64,000 nt of DNA. Source: JAXGXJ01 sp050943595 (GTDB lineage: Bacteria; Actinomycetota; Thermoleophilia; RBG-16-64-13). The position numbers and the translations under genes were made by a program. Below, in pieces: positions 27,591-38,334 of this stretch; the first letter of the stretch is position 1, and every line of letters starts with the position of its first letter. The stretch spans positions 134,553-198,552 of the forward strand of contig JBMNPM010000002.1 of the NCBI GenBank assembly GCA_050943595.1. The letters are read 5' to 3'. Under the pieces are notes generated by a model, which saw nothing but the letters and a program-made list of their open reading frames with translations, did no database searches and had not been told where the DNA came from.

Positions 27591-28654
27591 TGAGACCCCA
27601 GTCTGCCGTCGGCCATTCCATCGGCTATTTCCGCCAGAGCCCGGTCCAGAGCGTCCACATCGGGTAATCGGCGCAGTTTTTCTATCAAGAAGGCAGGAAC
27701 ACCAGAGGGGCGCAGATACCAGCCAAGCAGCTTACGCGACCAACGGGCGGCCCTTTGTGACCCTCGCTCTTCAGCCACCCGAGTGAGCAAGGCCCGCAGA
27801 TCCGCAATGACCACGTCCAACGCGGGGCGTGGCGTATCCATACCGCTGAGCAGGGCACCGACCGACCACGGATCGCCGGCCGCACCTCGGGCCAGCATCA
27901 CTGCCGTCGCGCCGGTCCTCTCGAGAACGGTTCGCGCCGATACGTGACTGCGGATGTCACCCGATGCCACCACCGGGATACCCAGACCCTCAACCACCTT
28001 GGCCGTAATGGTATGGTCCGCCTCGCCGCGGTAGAACTGGTCGGCCGTCCGCGGATGCAGGCCTACGGCGGCCACACCCACCTCCTCCAAGCGGCGCGCC
28101 AAATCGACCACTCCTCCGGTCTCCCCGGCCCTCAGGCCGGAACGAAGCTTGACCGTGACTGGCACCCCAAACGGAGCCGCCATCCGCACCACAGCCATCG
28201 CCACAGCCACCGCCCGGTCGTGGTCGCCAAGCAGAGCGGAGCCGGCTCCTGTACGGACGACCTTGCGGACCGGACAACCCATGTTGATGTCGAGCACATC
28301 GGCTACACGGTCTCTGGAGAGCACCCGCTCCGCCGCCTGGGCCATGATATCCGGGCTGTCGCCGAACAACTGCACGGCCAAGGGACGCTCCTCTTCGGCA
28401 AAATCGAGATACTCCACAGTGCGCACGTTCCCGTATACCAAGCCGTAAGCGGATACCATCTCTGTGGTGACAAGACCCACTCCATGCAGTCTCAGGTGTC
28501 GGCGATATGCACTGATGGTCAGACCGGCCATGGGAGCCAGAACCACCCGGTTAGGAATGCAGACACCCCCTATGAGAAAGGGCTGCGCAAAAGGCGAGAG
28601 GGGGTGGTGGGAACAGCCGTTCATCGAGGTATTGAGCGGGAGGTCGGCCGTCAC
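27587..28654 (-). CDS. tRNA-dihydrouridine synthase
   Basis: 355 residues. An FMN-dependent TIM barrel reduces uridine in the tRNA D-loop. The N-terminal VLAPMAGLTISAYRRHLRLH holds the FMN-binding APM. DINMGCPVRKVVRTGAGSAL contains the catalytic cysteine. VTVKLRSGLRAGE, GLHPRTADQFYRGEADHT and the phosphate-binding VMLARGAAGDPWS complete the Dus pattern. It is the last gene of the run that starts with ftsH, 17 bases after coaX. The GTG at 28654 and the ATG at 28624 are both possible starts; neither has a good ribosome site. It is most like the DusB group. Confidence 0.9.
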   Translation of the reverse strand: MTADLPLNTSMNGCSHHPLSPFAQPFLIGGVCIPNRVVLAPMAGLTISAYRRHLRLHGVGLVTTEMVSAYGLVYGNVRTVEYLDFAEEERPLAVQLFGDSPDIMAQAAERVLSRDRVADVLDINMGCPVRKVVRTGAGSALLGDHDRAVAVAMAVVRMAAPFGVPVTVKLRSGLRAGETGGVVDLARRLEEVGVAAVGLHPRTADQFYRGEADHTITAKVVEGLGIPVVASGDIRSHVSARTVLERTGATAVMLARGAAGDPWSVGALLSGMDTPRPALDVVIADLRALLTRVAEERGSQRAARWSRKLLGWYLRPSGVPAFLIEKLRRLPDVDALDRALAEIADGMADGRLGSH

Positions 28655-28671
28655 AACCGGGTCCAGAGCAT

Positions 28672-29439
28672 TTATGGGTAATTGCGGGTGTAGACAATCT
28701 GCAGCCCGCGCAGCGTGAGGAGGGGATCGAGCCGGTCAAGAGAAGAGGCGTGATCGAAGATGAGCGACGCCAGACCACCCGTAGCGATAGTCACCGCCTC
28801 GGCACCCAGCTCCGACCTCATGCGGGCCACGATGCCATCCACCTGCCCGGCGAAGCCATAGATGGCTCCAGCCTGCATGGCATGCCGGGTGTTCCGGCCG
28901 ATAACCCTCCCCGGATCGATGAGTTCGATGTTCATCAAACGTGCGGCGCGGGTGGTCAAGGCGTCCAGCGACACCTCAATGCCGGGAGCGATAGCGTGAC
29001 CCAGGTACTCGCCCGCCGCAGAGACGGCGCTGAAGGTGGTAGCCGTGCCGAAGTCGACGGCAATGCACGGGCCACCACATACTTCGTAGGCAGCCACAGC
29101 GGCAACGATCATGTCTGGACCTACTTGGCGGGGATCGTCGGTGAGGACGGACATACCTGTCTCCACTCCGGGACCCACCACCAGAGCCTCCACATCAAAC
29201 CACCTCTTGGCCATGGAGGAGTACTCCCTACTCAGACGCGGCACCACCGAAGAGATCGCGATCCCAGACACAGACCCCCTGCCGTATGCACCGAGCCGCA
29301 GCAGATCATCGAGCGTCACGGCTATCTCGTCGCCCGTCTTACGCACGTCGGTGGCCATGCGCCAGCCGGCGGCCGGCTCCTCTTCCGCAAACAAGGCGAT
29401 GGTGGTCTGCGTGTTACCCACGTCGACGGCTAGTAGCAT
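28672..29439 (-). CDS. coaX: Type III pantothenate kinase
   Basis: 255 residues of the ASKHA fold. The phosphate-binding loop MLLAVDVGNTQTTIALF carries the catalytic aspartate. ADFGT-like AVDFGTATTFSAVSAAGEYL and GPGVETGMSVLTDDPRQVGPD match CoaX signatures. IAPGIEVSLDALTTRAARL is the pantothenate-binding region. It phosphorylates pantothenate in the first step of CoA synthesis and, unlike type I, is not feedback-inhibited by CoA. It follows nadC by 44 bases and belongs to the same cofactor operon. Confidence 0.95.
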   Translation of the reverse strand: MLLAVDVGNTQTTIALFAEEEPAAGWRMATDVRKTGDEIAVTLDDLLRLGAYGRGSVSGIAISSVVPRLSREYSSMAKRWFDVEALVVGPGVETGMSVLTDDPRQVGPDMIVAAVAAYEVCGGPCIAVDFGTATTFSAVSAAGEYLGHAIAPGIEVSLDALTTRAARLMNIELIDPGRVIGRNTRHAMQAGAIYGFAGQVDGIVARMRSELGAEAVTIATGGLASLIFDHASSLDRLDPLLTLRGLQIVYTRNYP

Positions 29440-29483
29440 GGCGCTCTCCAGTGCTGCCGGGTAAAGTCGAGTAAGGACGAGGT

Positions 29484-30335
29484 TCAGTCGGGGGATAGAA
29501 GCGTCAACTTAAAGTTGGCTGCAGGAGCCCCCATGGTGATGGCGCTTGTGGAGATGATGTCCACTCCCGTCTCAGCCACAGCACGGACCGTCTCTATAGT
29601 GACCCCGCCAGAAGCCTCTAAAATGATATCGGGCCGCAACTCCCGAGCCAAAGCCACCATCCCGTGCAGCGAGTCGGGAGTCTGGTTGTCGAGCATGACT
29701 ATGTCGGCTCCTGCAGCGATGGCCTCGCGCAGATCAGCCGCTGATTCAACCTCTACTTCAATAAGTAGATAGTGCGGCCGCGCTTCTTGAGCCCGCTGCA
29801 CAGCACGGCGCACCCCTCCGGCAGCAGTCAAGTGATTGTTTTTGATCAACACCAGATCGAACAACCCAAAACGATGGTTCCCACACCCGCCGTGCACTAC
29901 GGCCCGCTTCTCCCAGTAGCGCAATCCAGGCGTGGTCTTGCGTGTGTCCACCACCCTGGCCCCCGTCCCTTCTACAGCGCGCGCAAAACGTCGCGCCTCG
30001 GTGGCTACACCTGAGATGTGGCTGAGGAAGTTGAGCATGGTCCGCTCGGCGCTCAGCAGACTCCGTACGGAACCTTCCAGAGCCGCCACTACCTGGCGGG
30101 CGACCACCGGCGCGCCTTCCTCGACCATGGGAACGAAGCTACATGCCGGGTCCACAGCCTCCACCACGGCCTGTGCCAGCGGCAGGCCGCACACCACCAG
30201 GTCCTCCCACGCACGTATAGTGGCTCGGCTACGGAGCTCGGCAGGAACGGTCCACGCCGAGGTGACATCGCCGTAGCCGCCCAGATCTTCCACCAGCGCC
30301 CGGTGCACCAGCGACCGTGTCGCCTCATCCAACAC
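29484..30335 (-). CDS. nadC: Nicotinate-nucleotide pyrophosphorylase (carboxylating)
   Basis: 283 residues. It decarboxylates quinolinate and joins it to PRPP to give nicotinate mononucleotide. Seen are LVHRALVEDLGGYGDVTSAW at the N-terminus, ERTMLNFLSHISGVATEARR, and DTRKTTPGLRYWEKRAVVHG GCGNHR, the substrate-binding stretch, plus LIEVEVESAADLREAIAAGA and LEASGGVTIETVRAVAETGV typical of the barrel. The start is a GTG at 30335, with GGAGG and AAGGG upstream and only three bases after the nadB stop. NadA, NadB and NadC are all in this operon, so the aspartate route to NAD is complete to NaMN. Confidence 0.96.
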   Translation of the reverse strand: MLDEATRSLVHRALVEDLGGYGDVTSAWTVPAELRSRATIRAWEDLVVCGLPLAQAVVEAVDPACSFVPMVEEGAPVVARQVVAALEGSVRSLLSAERTMLNFLSHISGVATEARRFARAVEGTGARVVDTRKTTPGLRYWEKRAVVHGGCGNHRFGLFDLVLIKNNHLTAAGGVRRAVQRAQEARPHYLLIEVEVESAADLREAIAAGADIVMLDNQTPDSLHGMVALARELRPDIILEASGGVTIETVRAVAETGVDIISTSAITMGAPAANFKLTLLSPD

Positions 30336-30338
30336 CCC

Positions 30339-32000
30339 TTAGGCCTCCAACTCGCTCAGAGAGACCACGGGCTCGTCGCTGTCGCTGGAGCTGTGGAGCA
30401 GAATGTGCCGGCGCCAGTGGGCATCATCACGCTCGGAGAAGTCCGAACGCAAATGGCTGCCCCGGCTCTCTTTCCGCAACAGAGCCGACTCTACCATATG
30501 CTCTGCTACCGTCAGTAGATTGATCAACTCCATCTCGGCGACAACCAGCCCCGGCGGCCGCAAGGAAGTCCTCATTTCACGCAGCGCGGTACGGATCTGC
30601 TCAAGAGTCTGGCGATTGCATACGATGCCGCAACCTTCGGTCATCATCTGTACCAAACGCCTGCGCAGCGCAGCGACTTCGTCGAGGTCGTTCCCAGTAT
30701 GCCGCTCCTTGCTCAAGCCCAACCTGATCTTGCACACGGTGGGATCGGAGAGTTCCAGATAACGGTTGATGTCGCGAACAGCGCGCTCCCCGAACACCAG
30801 CCCTTCCAGAAGCGAGTTTGAGGCCAGTCGATTGGCACCGTGGACGCCCGTGCTAGCCGTCTCGCCGCAGGCGTAGAGCCCCTGCACCGACGTGCGCCCC
30901 CACTCGTCGGTGAGTGCCCCTCCCATGTAGTAGTGGGCAACCGGCACGATAGGGGCAAGCTGGGAAGTGAGATCGAACCCGCGTTCAGCGAGCCCCGTGA
31001 ACACGGTAGGAAATCGGTTACGCAAGAAGTCCGCCTCCAGGTGACGAGCGTCGAGCCACACATGATCGACCCCGTCCCTATCCATAACCCGCTTCATGTT
31101 CCTTACTACCACGTCTCGCGGAGCCAATTCCGCCCGCGGGTGAGCCCCCACCATGAAGCGCACGCCGGCATCATCGAGCAGATAGGCCCCCTCGCCACGC
31201 AAAGCCTCCGTGAGTAACAGAGTGGGGTTCTCCTCGGCATAGAGCGCCGTGGGGTGGAACTGGACGAACTCCATATCGCGCATGATGGCCCCTGCCCGGA
31301 AGGCCATGGCGTGCCCATCACCGGTCGCCACCACCGGGTTAGTGGTGTGAGTGAACAACTGCCCAACACCGCCGCAGGCCAGCACGACGGCACGCGCCAG
31401 CGAGACGGTCAACTCCCCCTCTTTATCAACCGACACAGCCCCCACGCAGCGCCCATGATGAGTGAGTAGATCGATGACGAACTCGTCCTCATGCAGTTCT
31501 ACATGGCGCCCTTTGACCATAGTATCCGCCAGGGTGCTGGCCACCACACTGCCGGTGGCGTCTCCGCCCGCGTGCACTACCCGGGCTACAGAGTGAGCAC
31601 CTTCGGAACCCAGGATCAGTTTTCCGTCACGCTGGTCGAACTTAGTCCCCAACCGCTGTAGCTCACGCACGCGCTCGGGCCCCTCCTCGACGAGGATACG
31701 GACTGCCTGTGCGTCGCACAGTCCGGCGCCCGCTTCCAAGGTATCGGCCATATGCAACTCGGGTGAGTCATACTCGCCCATGGCTGCAGCGATGCCGCCC
31801 TGGGCCAAGAAGGTGGTGGTCTCGACGAGCGTCCCTTTAGTGATGAGCCCCACATTCCATCGGTTGGCCGCCCCGATGGCAGCCGTCAACCCCGCGATAC
31901 CGCCTCCGATGATCAACACATCGTAGCTCGAATAGCGAATAGGCGCCCCGACTCCCGAGACCAGGTATGGGCGGCGCCCATGCCCGGCCAAGATGTTCAT
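30339..32000 (-). CDS. nadB: L-aspartate oxidase
   Basis: 553 residues. FAD-binding GGGIAGLTAAIGAA is near residue 32, with FLAQGGIAAAMGEYDSPELH and EFVQFHPTALYAEENPTLLL from the succinate dehydrogenase/aspartate oxidase flavoprotein family. HYYMGGALTDEWGRTSVQGL then YACGETASTGVHGANRLASN is the NadB signature with the capping histidine and arginine. The C-terminal helical domain is complete. It oxidises L-aspartate to iminoaspartate for NadA. The ATG overlaps the NadA stop (ATGA). The first 20 residues form an extra N-terminal stretch before the flavin-binding fold. Confidence 0.96.
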   Translation of the reverse strand: MNILAGHGRRPYLVSGVGAPIRYSSYDVLIIGGGIAGLTAAIGAANRWNVGLITKGTLVETTTFLAQGGIAAAMGEYDSPELHMADTLEAGAGLCDAQAVRILVEEGPERVRELQRLGTKFDQRDGKLILGSEGAHSVARVVHAGGDATGSVVASTLADTMVKGRHVELHEDEFVIDLLTHHGRCVGAVSVDKEGELTVSLARAVVLACGGVGQLFTHTTNPVVATGDGHAMAFRAGAIMRDMEFVQFHPTALYAEENPTLLLTEALRGEGAYLLDDAGVRFMVGAHPRAELAPRDVVVRNMKRVMDRDGVDHVWLDARHLEADFLRNRFPTVFTGLAERGFDLTSQLAPIVPVAHYYMGGALTDEWGRTSVQGLYACGETASTGVHGANRLASNSLLEGLVFGERAVRDINRYLELSDPTVCKIRLGLSKERHTGNDLDEVAALRRRLVQMMTEGCGIVCNRQTLEQIRTALREMRTSLRPPGLVVAEMELINLLTVAEHMVESALLRKESRGSHLRSDFSERDDAHWRRHILLHSSSDSDEPVVSLSELEA

Positions 32001-33454
32001 GGCAGGACCTCAACCATGCGCTGCACGGCCCGCAACGCTAAACCCCGTACATCATCCGGGACGGTCACCACCGGCCCCTCGGCTCGTAGGGCATCCCTGA
32101 TCTTCTCCAGAGTGGTCAGCTTCATATCAGGGCAGATGGCCTTGTCGGTAACCGGGAAGAAACGTTTATCCGGCAGCTCCTTGCTCAACCGGTGGATCAT
32201 CCCCACCTCAGTGGCAATGAGAAACTCCTCTCCGGGGTCCTCCCGGCAGAAGCGGATCATACCCTCCGTGCTCTCCACGGCATCGGCGATCTCAGACACC
32301 TCGAGCCGGGCTTCTGGGTGCACAACCACTTTAGCCCGTGGATGAGCGGCACGGGCCCGCTCCACGTCGCACACCTCGATAGCATCGTGGACGTGGCAGC
32401 AGCCAGACCAGAGTATGAAGCTACGCCCCACCTGCCGGGCCGCCCAAGAACCGAGGTTGCGATCGGGCGTAAAGATAATCTCCTGGTCTCTCGGGATGGA
32501 TTGCACTACCTGGACTACGTTCGCGCTGGTACAGCAGATGTCGGAGACGGCCTTGACGGCTGCCGATGTGTTCACGTAACTGACCACCACGGCTCCGGGG
32601 TGTGCAGCCTTGAGAGCCTCAAGACCCTCCACGTCAACCATGTCGGCCATGAGACAACCCGCCTGAGGCTCAGGGAGCACGACAAGACGGTCCGGAGCCA
32701 GGATGGCAGCCGACTCAGCCATAAAATGGACACCGCAGAACACTATCATGCGGGCATCGGTAGCCGCCGCCTGACGGGAAAGACTCAGCGAGTCTCCAAG
32801 GATATCAGCCACATCCTGGACCTCAGGACGTTGATAGTTATGGGCCAAGATGACAGCCTGCTTCTCGCGGGCCAATGCGCGGATCTCAGCGCTCATCGCC
32901 GAATAGTCCATGTGTGACCTATCACTCCTCGACGCCGACTGCAGACGCTCTTGAGCACGGTGACGAACCTGCGCCTGCTCTTGGACTAGAGCCAGAGCCT
33001 GCGCGACCGTCCGACCACTGGGAAGCACGATTCGGGGAGCTATCTCCGCCAACGGTTCCAGCACGAACCTACGCTCCTCCATACGCGGGTGGGGGACTTC
33101 CAGCCCTTCATCCGCAACCACCGCCCCATGGTACCAAAGGATATCGACGTCAAGTGTCCGCGGCCCCCATCTGACCGTCCGTTCACGCCCCAAGGCGTTC
33201 TCGACAGCATGTACAGCATCCAATAGAGTCTGAGGTGCGAGGTCCGTGTTGAGCTCCACCACCTGGTTGAGGAAGTCGGCCTGTGCAGGGCCGCCCACGG
33301 GAGCCGACCGATAGAGACCGGATTCGCATGTCACCGTTACCCCCGGCAGACAGTCCAGCATGGCGACCGCCCTACGCAGGATGCGCTCGCTATCTCCCAG
33401 GTTGGAACCCAGACCCACGTAGACTCGGGATGATGGAGTCTGCGCGGGCACCAC
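31997..33454 (-). CDS. folK-nadA: FolK-NadA fusion: HPPK joined to quinolinate synthase
   Basis: One uninterrupted frame of 485 residues. Residues 1-165 are HPPK (FolK): VYVGLGSNLGDSERILRRAV, GPRTLDVDILWY and VPHPRMEERRFVLEPLAEIA, which pyrophosphorylates hydroxymethyl-dihydropterin. Residues 182-485 are quinolinate synthase (NadA): ILAHNYQRPEVQDVADILGD, with cysteines for the 4Fe-4S cluster in MIVFCGVHFMAES, VSDICCTSANVV and KAICPDMKLTTL. An internal ATG (Met182, base 32911) has AGGAG 13 bases upstream, so NadA could also be made separately. The GTG start at 33454 directly follows the folB stop. It links folate and NAD synthesis in one gene. Confidence 0.9.
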   Translation of the reverse strand: MVPAQTPSSRVYVGLGSNLGDSERILRRAVAMLDCLPGVTVTCESGLYRSAPVGGPAQADFLNQVVELNTDLAPQTLLDAVHAVENALGRERTVRWGPRTLDVDILWYHGAVVADEGLEVPHPRMEERRFVLEPLAEIAPRIVLPSGRTVAQALALVQEQAQVRHRAQERLQSASRSDRSHMDYSAMSAEIRALAREKQAVILAHNYQRPEVQDVADILGDSLSLSRQAAATDARMIVFCGVHFMAESAAILAPDRLVVLPEPQAGCLMADMVDVEGLEALKAAHPGAVVVSYVNTSAAVKAVSDICCTSANVVQVVQSIPRDQEIIFTPDRNLGSWAARQVGRSFILWSGCCHVHDAIEVCDVERARAAHPRAKVVVHPEARLEVSEIADAVESTEGMIRFCREDPGEEFLIATEVGMIHRLSKELPDKRFFPVTDKAICPDMKLTTLEKIRDALRAEGPVVTVPDDVRGLALRAVQRMVEVLP

Positions 33455-33823
33455 TCAGTCCTCGATGTCCGCCCGCGTCAACTGCAGCCCCACACTCACA
33501 CTCTCAAGGGTGCAGGCCACAGGCGGATGTGGTTTGGTCACCTGCAACCAGACCTCATCTACCGCGAAACAGCGCAGGATGCCCTCCGCTACCGTCTGCG
33601 CCAGACGCTCCAGCAGAGACACGCTCTCGGAGGTGCAGATGTCGGTGATGAGATCCATGACCTCCGTGTAGTCGACAGTGTCTTCCACCCTGTCGGTGAC
33701 GGCCCCCCGACACTCTTCCAAGGTAAGACGCACGTCAAAGTAGAGGCGCTGTCCAAGCAGCCTCTCCTCTGACGTTACACCATGCCGCCCATATACCTCG
33801 AAGCCTTGTATGAAAATATCCAC
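33455..33823 (-). CDS. folB: Dihydroneopterin aldolase
   Basis: 122 residues. FIQGFEVYGRHGVTSEERLL is the N-terminal signature of FolB. VDYTEVMDLITDICTSESVS and LLERLAQTVAEGILRCF hold the active-site glutamate/tyrosine region of the octameric T-fold. It converts dihydroneopterin to hydroxymethyl-dihydropterin, the substrate of the FolK half encoded next. The gene lies 12 bases after folP and directly before the folK-nadA start, so the pathway steps follow in order along the transcript. Confidence 0.95.
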   Translation of the reverse strand: MDIFIQGFEVYGRHGVTSEERLLGQRLYFDVRLTLEECRGAVTDRVEDTVDYTEVMDLITDICTSESVSLLERLAQTVAEGILRCFAVDEVWLQVTKPHPPVACTLESVSVGLQLTRADIED

Positions 33824-33835
33824 GTAATCCCCGCC

Positions 33836-35053
33836 TCAGGCCGGGGGACGGCCGCCCAGCATCGCTTGGGCGATGCGCACGGCCTCCCGGTTCGCCCCTA
33901 CATGGTGTACTCGTAGCACATGCGCCCCTTCCCACGCCGCCAGCGCTGTGACCACGGCGGTCGCGATATCTCGCTCCCGGGACTCCGGCTGATCGATGAT
34001 GGTTCCTAAAAAACGCTTTCGCGATGCCCCCACTACCAAGGGTCTCCCCAAAGAACGGAACGTGGCCAGGTCGCGTAGAATCTCGATATTGTGGGCCATG
34101 GTCTTGCCGAACCCCAGGCCCGGATCGATCAGCAGGTCTTCCTCTCTGAGCCCCTGATCCACCGCCCAATTGAGACGCTCCACGAAGAAGCGGTATACGT
34201 TTTCCACCACATCTCCGTGCGGGGGCGATTCATGCATGGTCTGCAAATCACCCTGCATGTGCATCAAGACGACCGGACACTGCGCATCGCGGACCACCGC
34301 CACCATCTCGGGATCTGCGCGCAGAGCGGATATGTCGTTGATGAGGTAGGCACCGACAGCCAACGCCTGTGCCGCCACGCTCGCTTTATAGGTGTTCACT
34401 GAGATGCGCCCCGGTAGGATCGGTGCCAACTCCTTCACCACAGGCAACACCCGACGCGACTCCTCCTCCACACTCACACTGTCGGCCCCCGGGCGAGTCG
34501 ACTCTCCCCCCACGTCCACCAGATCGGCCCCCTCCCCGGCCATGGTCAGAGCGGCAGCGACCGCCGCCTCCACACCAAGATACGAGTCGCCGTCGGAAAA
34601 CGAGTCGGGAGTGACGTTCAGGGCCCCCATCAGCAAAGGGGCTCCGTCAAGGGATAGTCCGGCCGGCCCCTGAGGAACAGGCGTGTCGTAGTGGAGTAGA
34701 GCCGCCTTGATGTCGGCGGCCAGACTAGGCAAACCGAAAGGCTGCCTTTCGAGAATAGATAACAGATGCTCGAACTGCGTGAGTGTGCCCATGATGAGAC
34801 AATCGGCCTTACCACCCTCCATGGCGTAGACCTCGCGCGAGATGGCCGCCTCCCCGCCCTTAGAAAGCATCTCCTGTTTAAGGATGTTGGCCGCCCGTGG
34901 GTCGAGGCCCGTTACCCTTACCAGGCGGAAGAGGGCTTTGCTGCTCATGATATCCACGCCGTCGGACGAGACCCGCATACGGGTAAGCGTAGCGCGGACC
35001 TGGTCAATATCACGAAGCGCGAGAACCTGAGGCGAGTCCTCCAGAAAAACCAT
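33836..35053 (-). CDS. folP: Dihydropteroate synthase with N-terminal extension
   Basis: 405 residues. The barrel from about residue 130 has MGALNVTPDSFSDGDSYLG, DLVDVGGESTRPGAD, LINDISALR, LLIDPGLGFGKTMAHNIEIL and PLVVGASRKRFLG. It joins pterin pyrophosphate to p-aminobenzoate. The first 120 residues (LRDIDQVRATLTRMRVSSDG to LLSILERQPFGLPSLAADIK) match the extra domain seen in FolP of some Firmicutes and Deltaproteobacteria. Two usually invariant pterin-pocket positions differ: SVDT reads SVNT and VHDV reads VHHV. The remaining pocket residues (Asn, Asp, Lys, Arg) look retained. It is preceded closely by folE. Confidence 0.93.
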   Translation of the reverse strand: MVFLEDSPQVLALRDIDQVRATLTRMRVSSDGVDIMSSKALFRLVRVTGLDPRAANILKQEMLSKGGEAAISREVYAMEGGKADCLIMGTLTQFEHLLSILERQPFGLPSLAADIKAALLHYDTPVPQGPAGLSLDGAPLLMGALNVTPDSFSDGDSYLGVEAAVAAALTMAGEGADLVDVGGESTRPGADSVSVEEESRRVLPVVKELAPILPGRISVNTYKASVAAQALAVGAYLINDISALRADPEMVAVVRDAQCPVVLMHMQGDLQTMHESPPHGDVVENVYRFFVERLNWAVDQGLREEDLLIDPGLGFGKTMAHNIEILRDLATFRSLGRPLVVGASRKRFLGTIIDQPESRERDIATAVVTALAAWEGAHVLRVHHVGANREAVRIAQAMLGGRPPA

Positions 35054-35065
35054 GTCGAGGCTTCC

Positions 35066-35634
35066 CTAAGATCTGGGCCCGTCGATGAGAGCCAGGAACT
35101 CGGACCGCGTGGCTTCACTGGTCCGGAATATGCCCCTCACCGCAGAGGTGATCACCTGCGACCCAGGGGAACGGACCCCCCGCATGGTCATGCAAAGATG
35201 TTCGGCCTTCACCAATACCATGACCCCGGCCGGCTCCAACGAAGCGACCAGAGTGTCGGCGATGATGCTGGTGAGACGCTCCTGGAGTTGCAGACGGGCA
35301 GCCGTGGTGCGCACCAGGCGCACGATCTTTGAAAGCCCGGTGATACTTCCGTTCTTGGAGGGTATGTAAGCCACGTGCACCACGCCGAAGAAGGGCACGA
35401 GGTGGTGCTCACACATGGAGTGGAAGTAGATGTCGCGCACCAACACCATCTCTTGATGGCGGTCCGACGGCATAGCCACGATTATAGACGCCAGATCCGC
35501 AGGCTCGGTCGCGATGATCTCTCCGAACATCTCGGCCACCCGTCGCGGCGTATCCACCAAACCGTCACGATCGGGGTCCTCCTCAATACCCTCCAATACC
35601 AGTCGGATACCCCGCTTGATCTTATCGTAATCCA

Positions 35635-35635
<1 letters not shown>
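35066..35635 (-). CDS. folE: GTP cyclohydrolase I
   Basis: 189 residues, type IA. The zinc site comprises the cysteine and histidine of FHSMCEHHLVPFFGVVHVAY and the cysteine of KAEHLCMTMRGVRSPGSQVI. GLSKIVRLVRTTAARLQLQE is the GTP-binding signature. It opens the GTP ring to form dihydroneopterin triphosphate, the first folate step. The ATG overlaps the ftsH stop by one base (TGATG), so it is coupled to the membrane protease gene, an arrangement also seen in several Gram-positive genomes. Confidence 0.96.
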
Positions 35636-37614
<1,979 letters not shown>

Positions 37615-37756
37615 CTGCACTCCACTTATCGCTCAATAATGGGCTGGAATACTACCATATGCCCACTTCCAGCATCCGTGAACCCTCCTCCTGGAAACAA
37701 GGCCCCACCCGCCCACACCACACGTGCGCGCGCAGCGACGGTCGCGTAGTCTGCGG

Positions 37757-38287
37757 TCATCCCCAGCCATCGAGTACACCTATGAAGGGCACATTCCGGT
37801 ACTGCTCAGCGTAGTCGAGACCGTATCCGACCACAAACTCATCAGGAATCTCAAAGCCGGTATATCGACACACCAGATCGGCGGTACGCCGGCTGGGCTT
37901 ACTGAGCAGAGTGACTATCTCCAGACCGGCCGGATTACGCGAACCCAGATTGCTCATGAGATACTGCAGCGTCCGGCCCGAGTCAATGATGTCCTCGACA
38001 ACGAGCACATGCCGCCCCTCGATATCAATATCGAGATCCTTGAGGATACGCACCACTCCTGAACTGTCGGTGGAACGGCCGTAGCTGGATACGGCCATGA
38101 ACTCCATCTCCAGGTCAAAGGGTAGACGGCGGGCTAGGTCGGACATGAAGAAGACGGCACCTTTGAGCACGCACACCAGTACGGGGCGAAGATCCTTGTA
38201 GTCGCCCGTGATGGCTCGGCCCAGCTCCTCGATGCGCTCTTGTAGCCGCGTCTCGGAGATGAGCACTCTCAGGCAATCTCGCTGCAC
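37757..38287 (-). CDS. hpt: Hypoxanthine phosphoribosyltransferase
   Basis: 176 residues. The PRPP-binding motif is VLVVEDIIDSGRTLQYLM, preceded by LVCVLKGAVFFMSDLARRL (the PPi-binding loop) and MAVSSYGRSTDSSGVVRILK (flexible active-site loop with SY). FVVGYGLDYAEQYRNVPFIG is the purine-binding end of Hpt. It salvages hypoxanthine and guanine. The order tilS-hpt-ftsH is widely conserved in Gram-positive bacteria. The start is a GTG at 38287 without a strong ribosome site; a second in-frame GTG lies seven codons on. Confidence 0.94.
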   Translation of the reverse strand: MQRDCLRVLISETRLQERIEELGRAITGDYKDLRPVLVCVLKGAVFFMSDLARRLPFDLEMEFMAVSSYGRSTDSSGVVRILKDLDIDIEGRHVLVVEDIIDSGRTLQYLMSNLGSRNPAGLEIVTLLSKPSRRTADLVCRYTGFEIPDEFVVGYGLDYAEQYRNVPFIGVLDGWG

Positions 38288-38334
38288 GCCCGCCCGTCAC
38301 CCTCCTCGGGGTCACGATCCACCGCGAATCTCCA

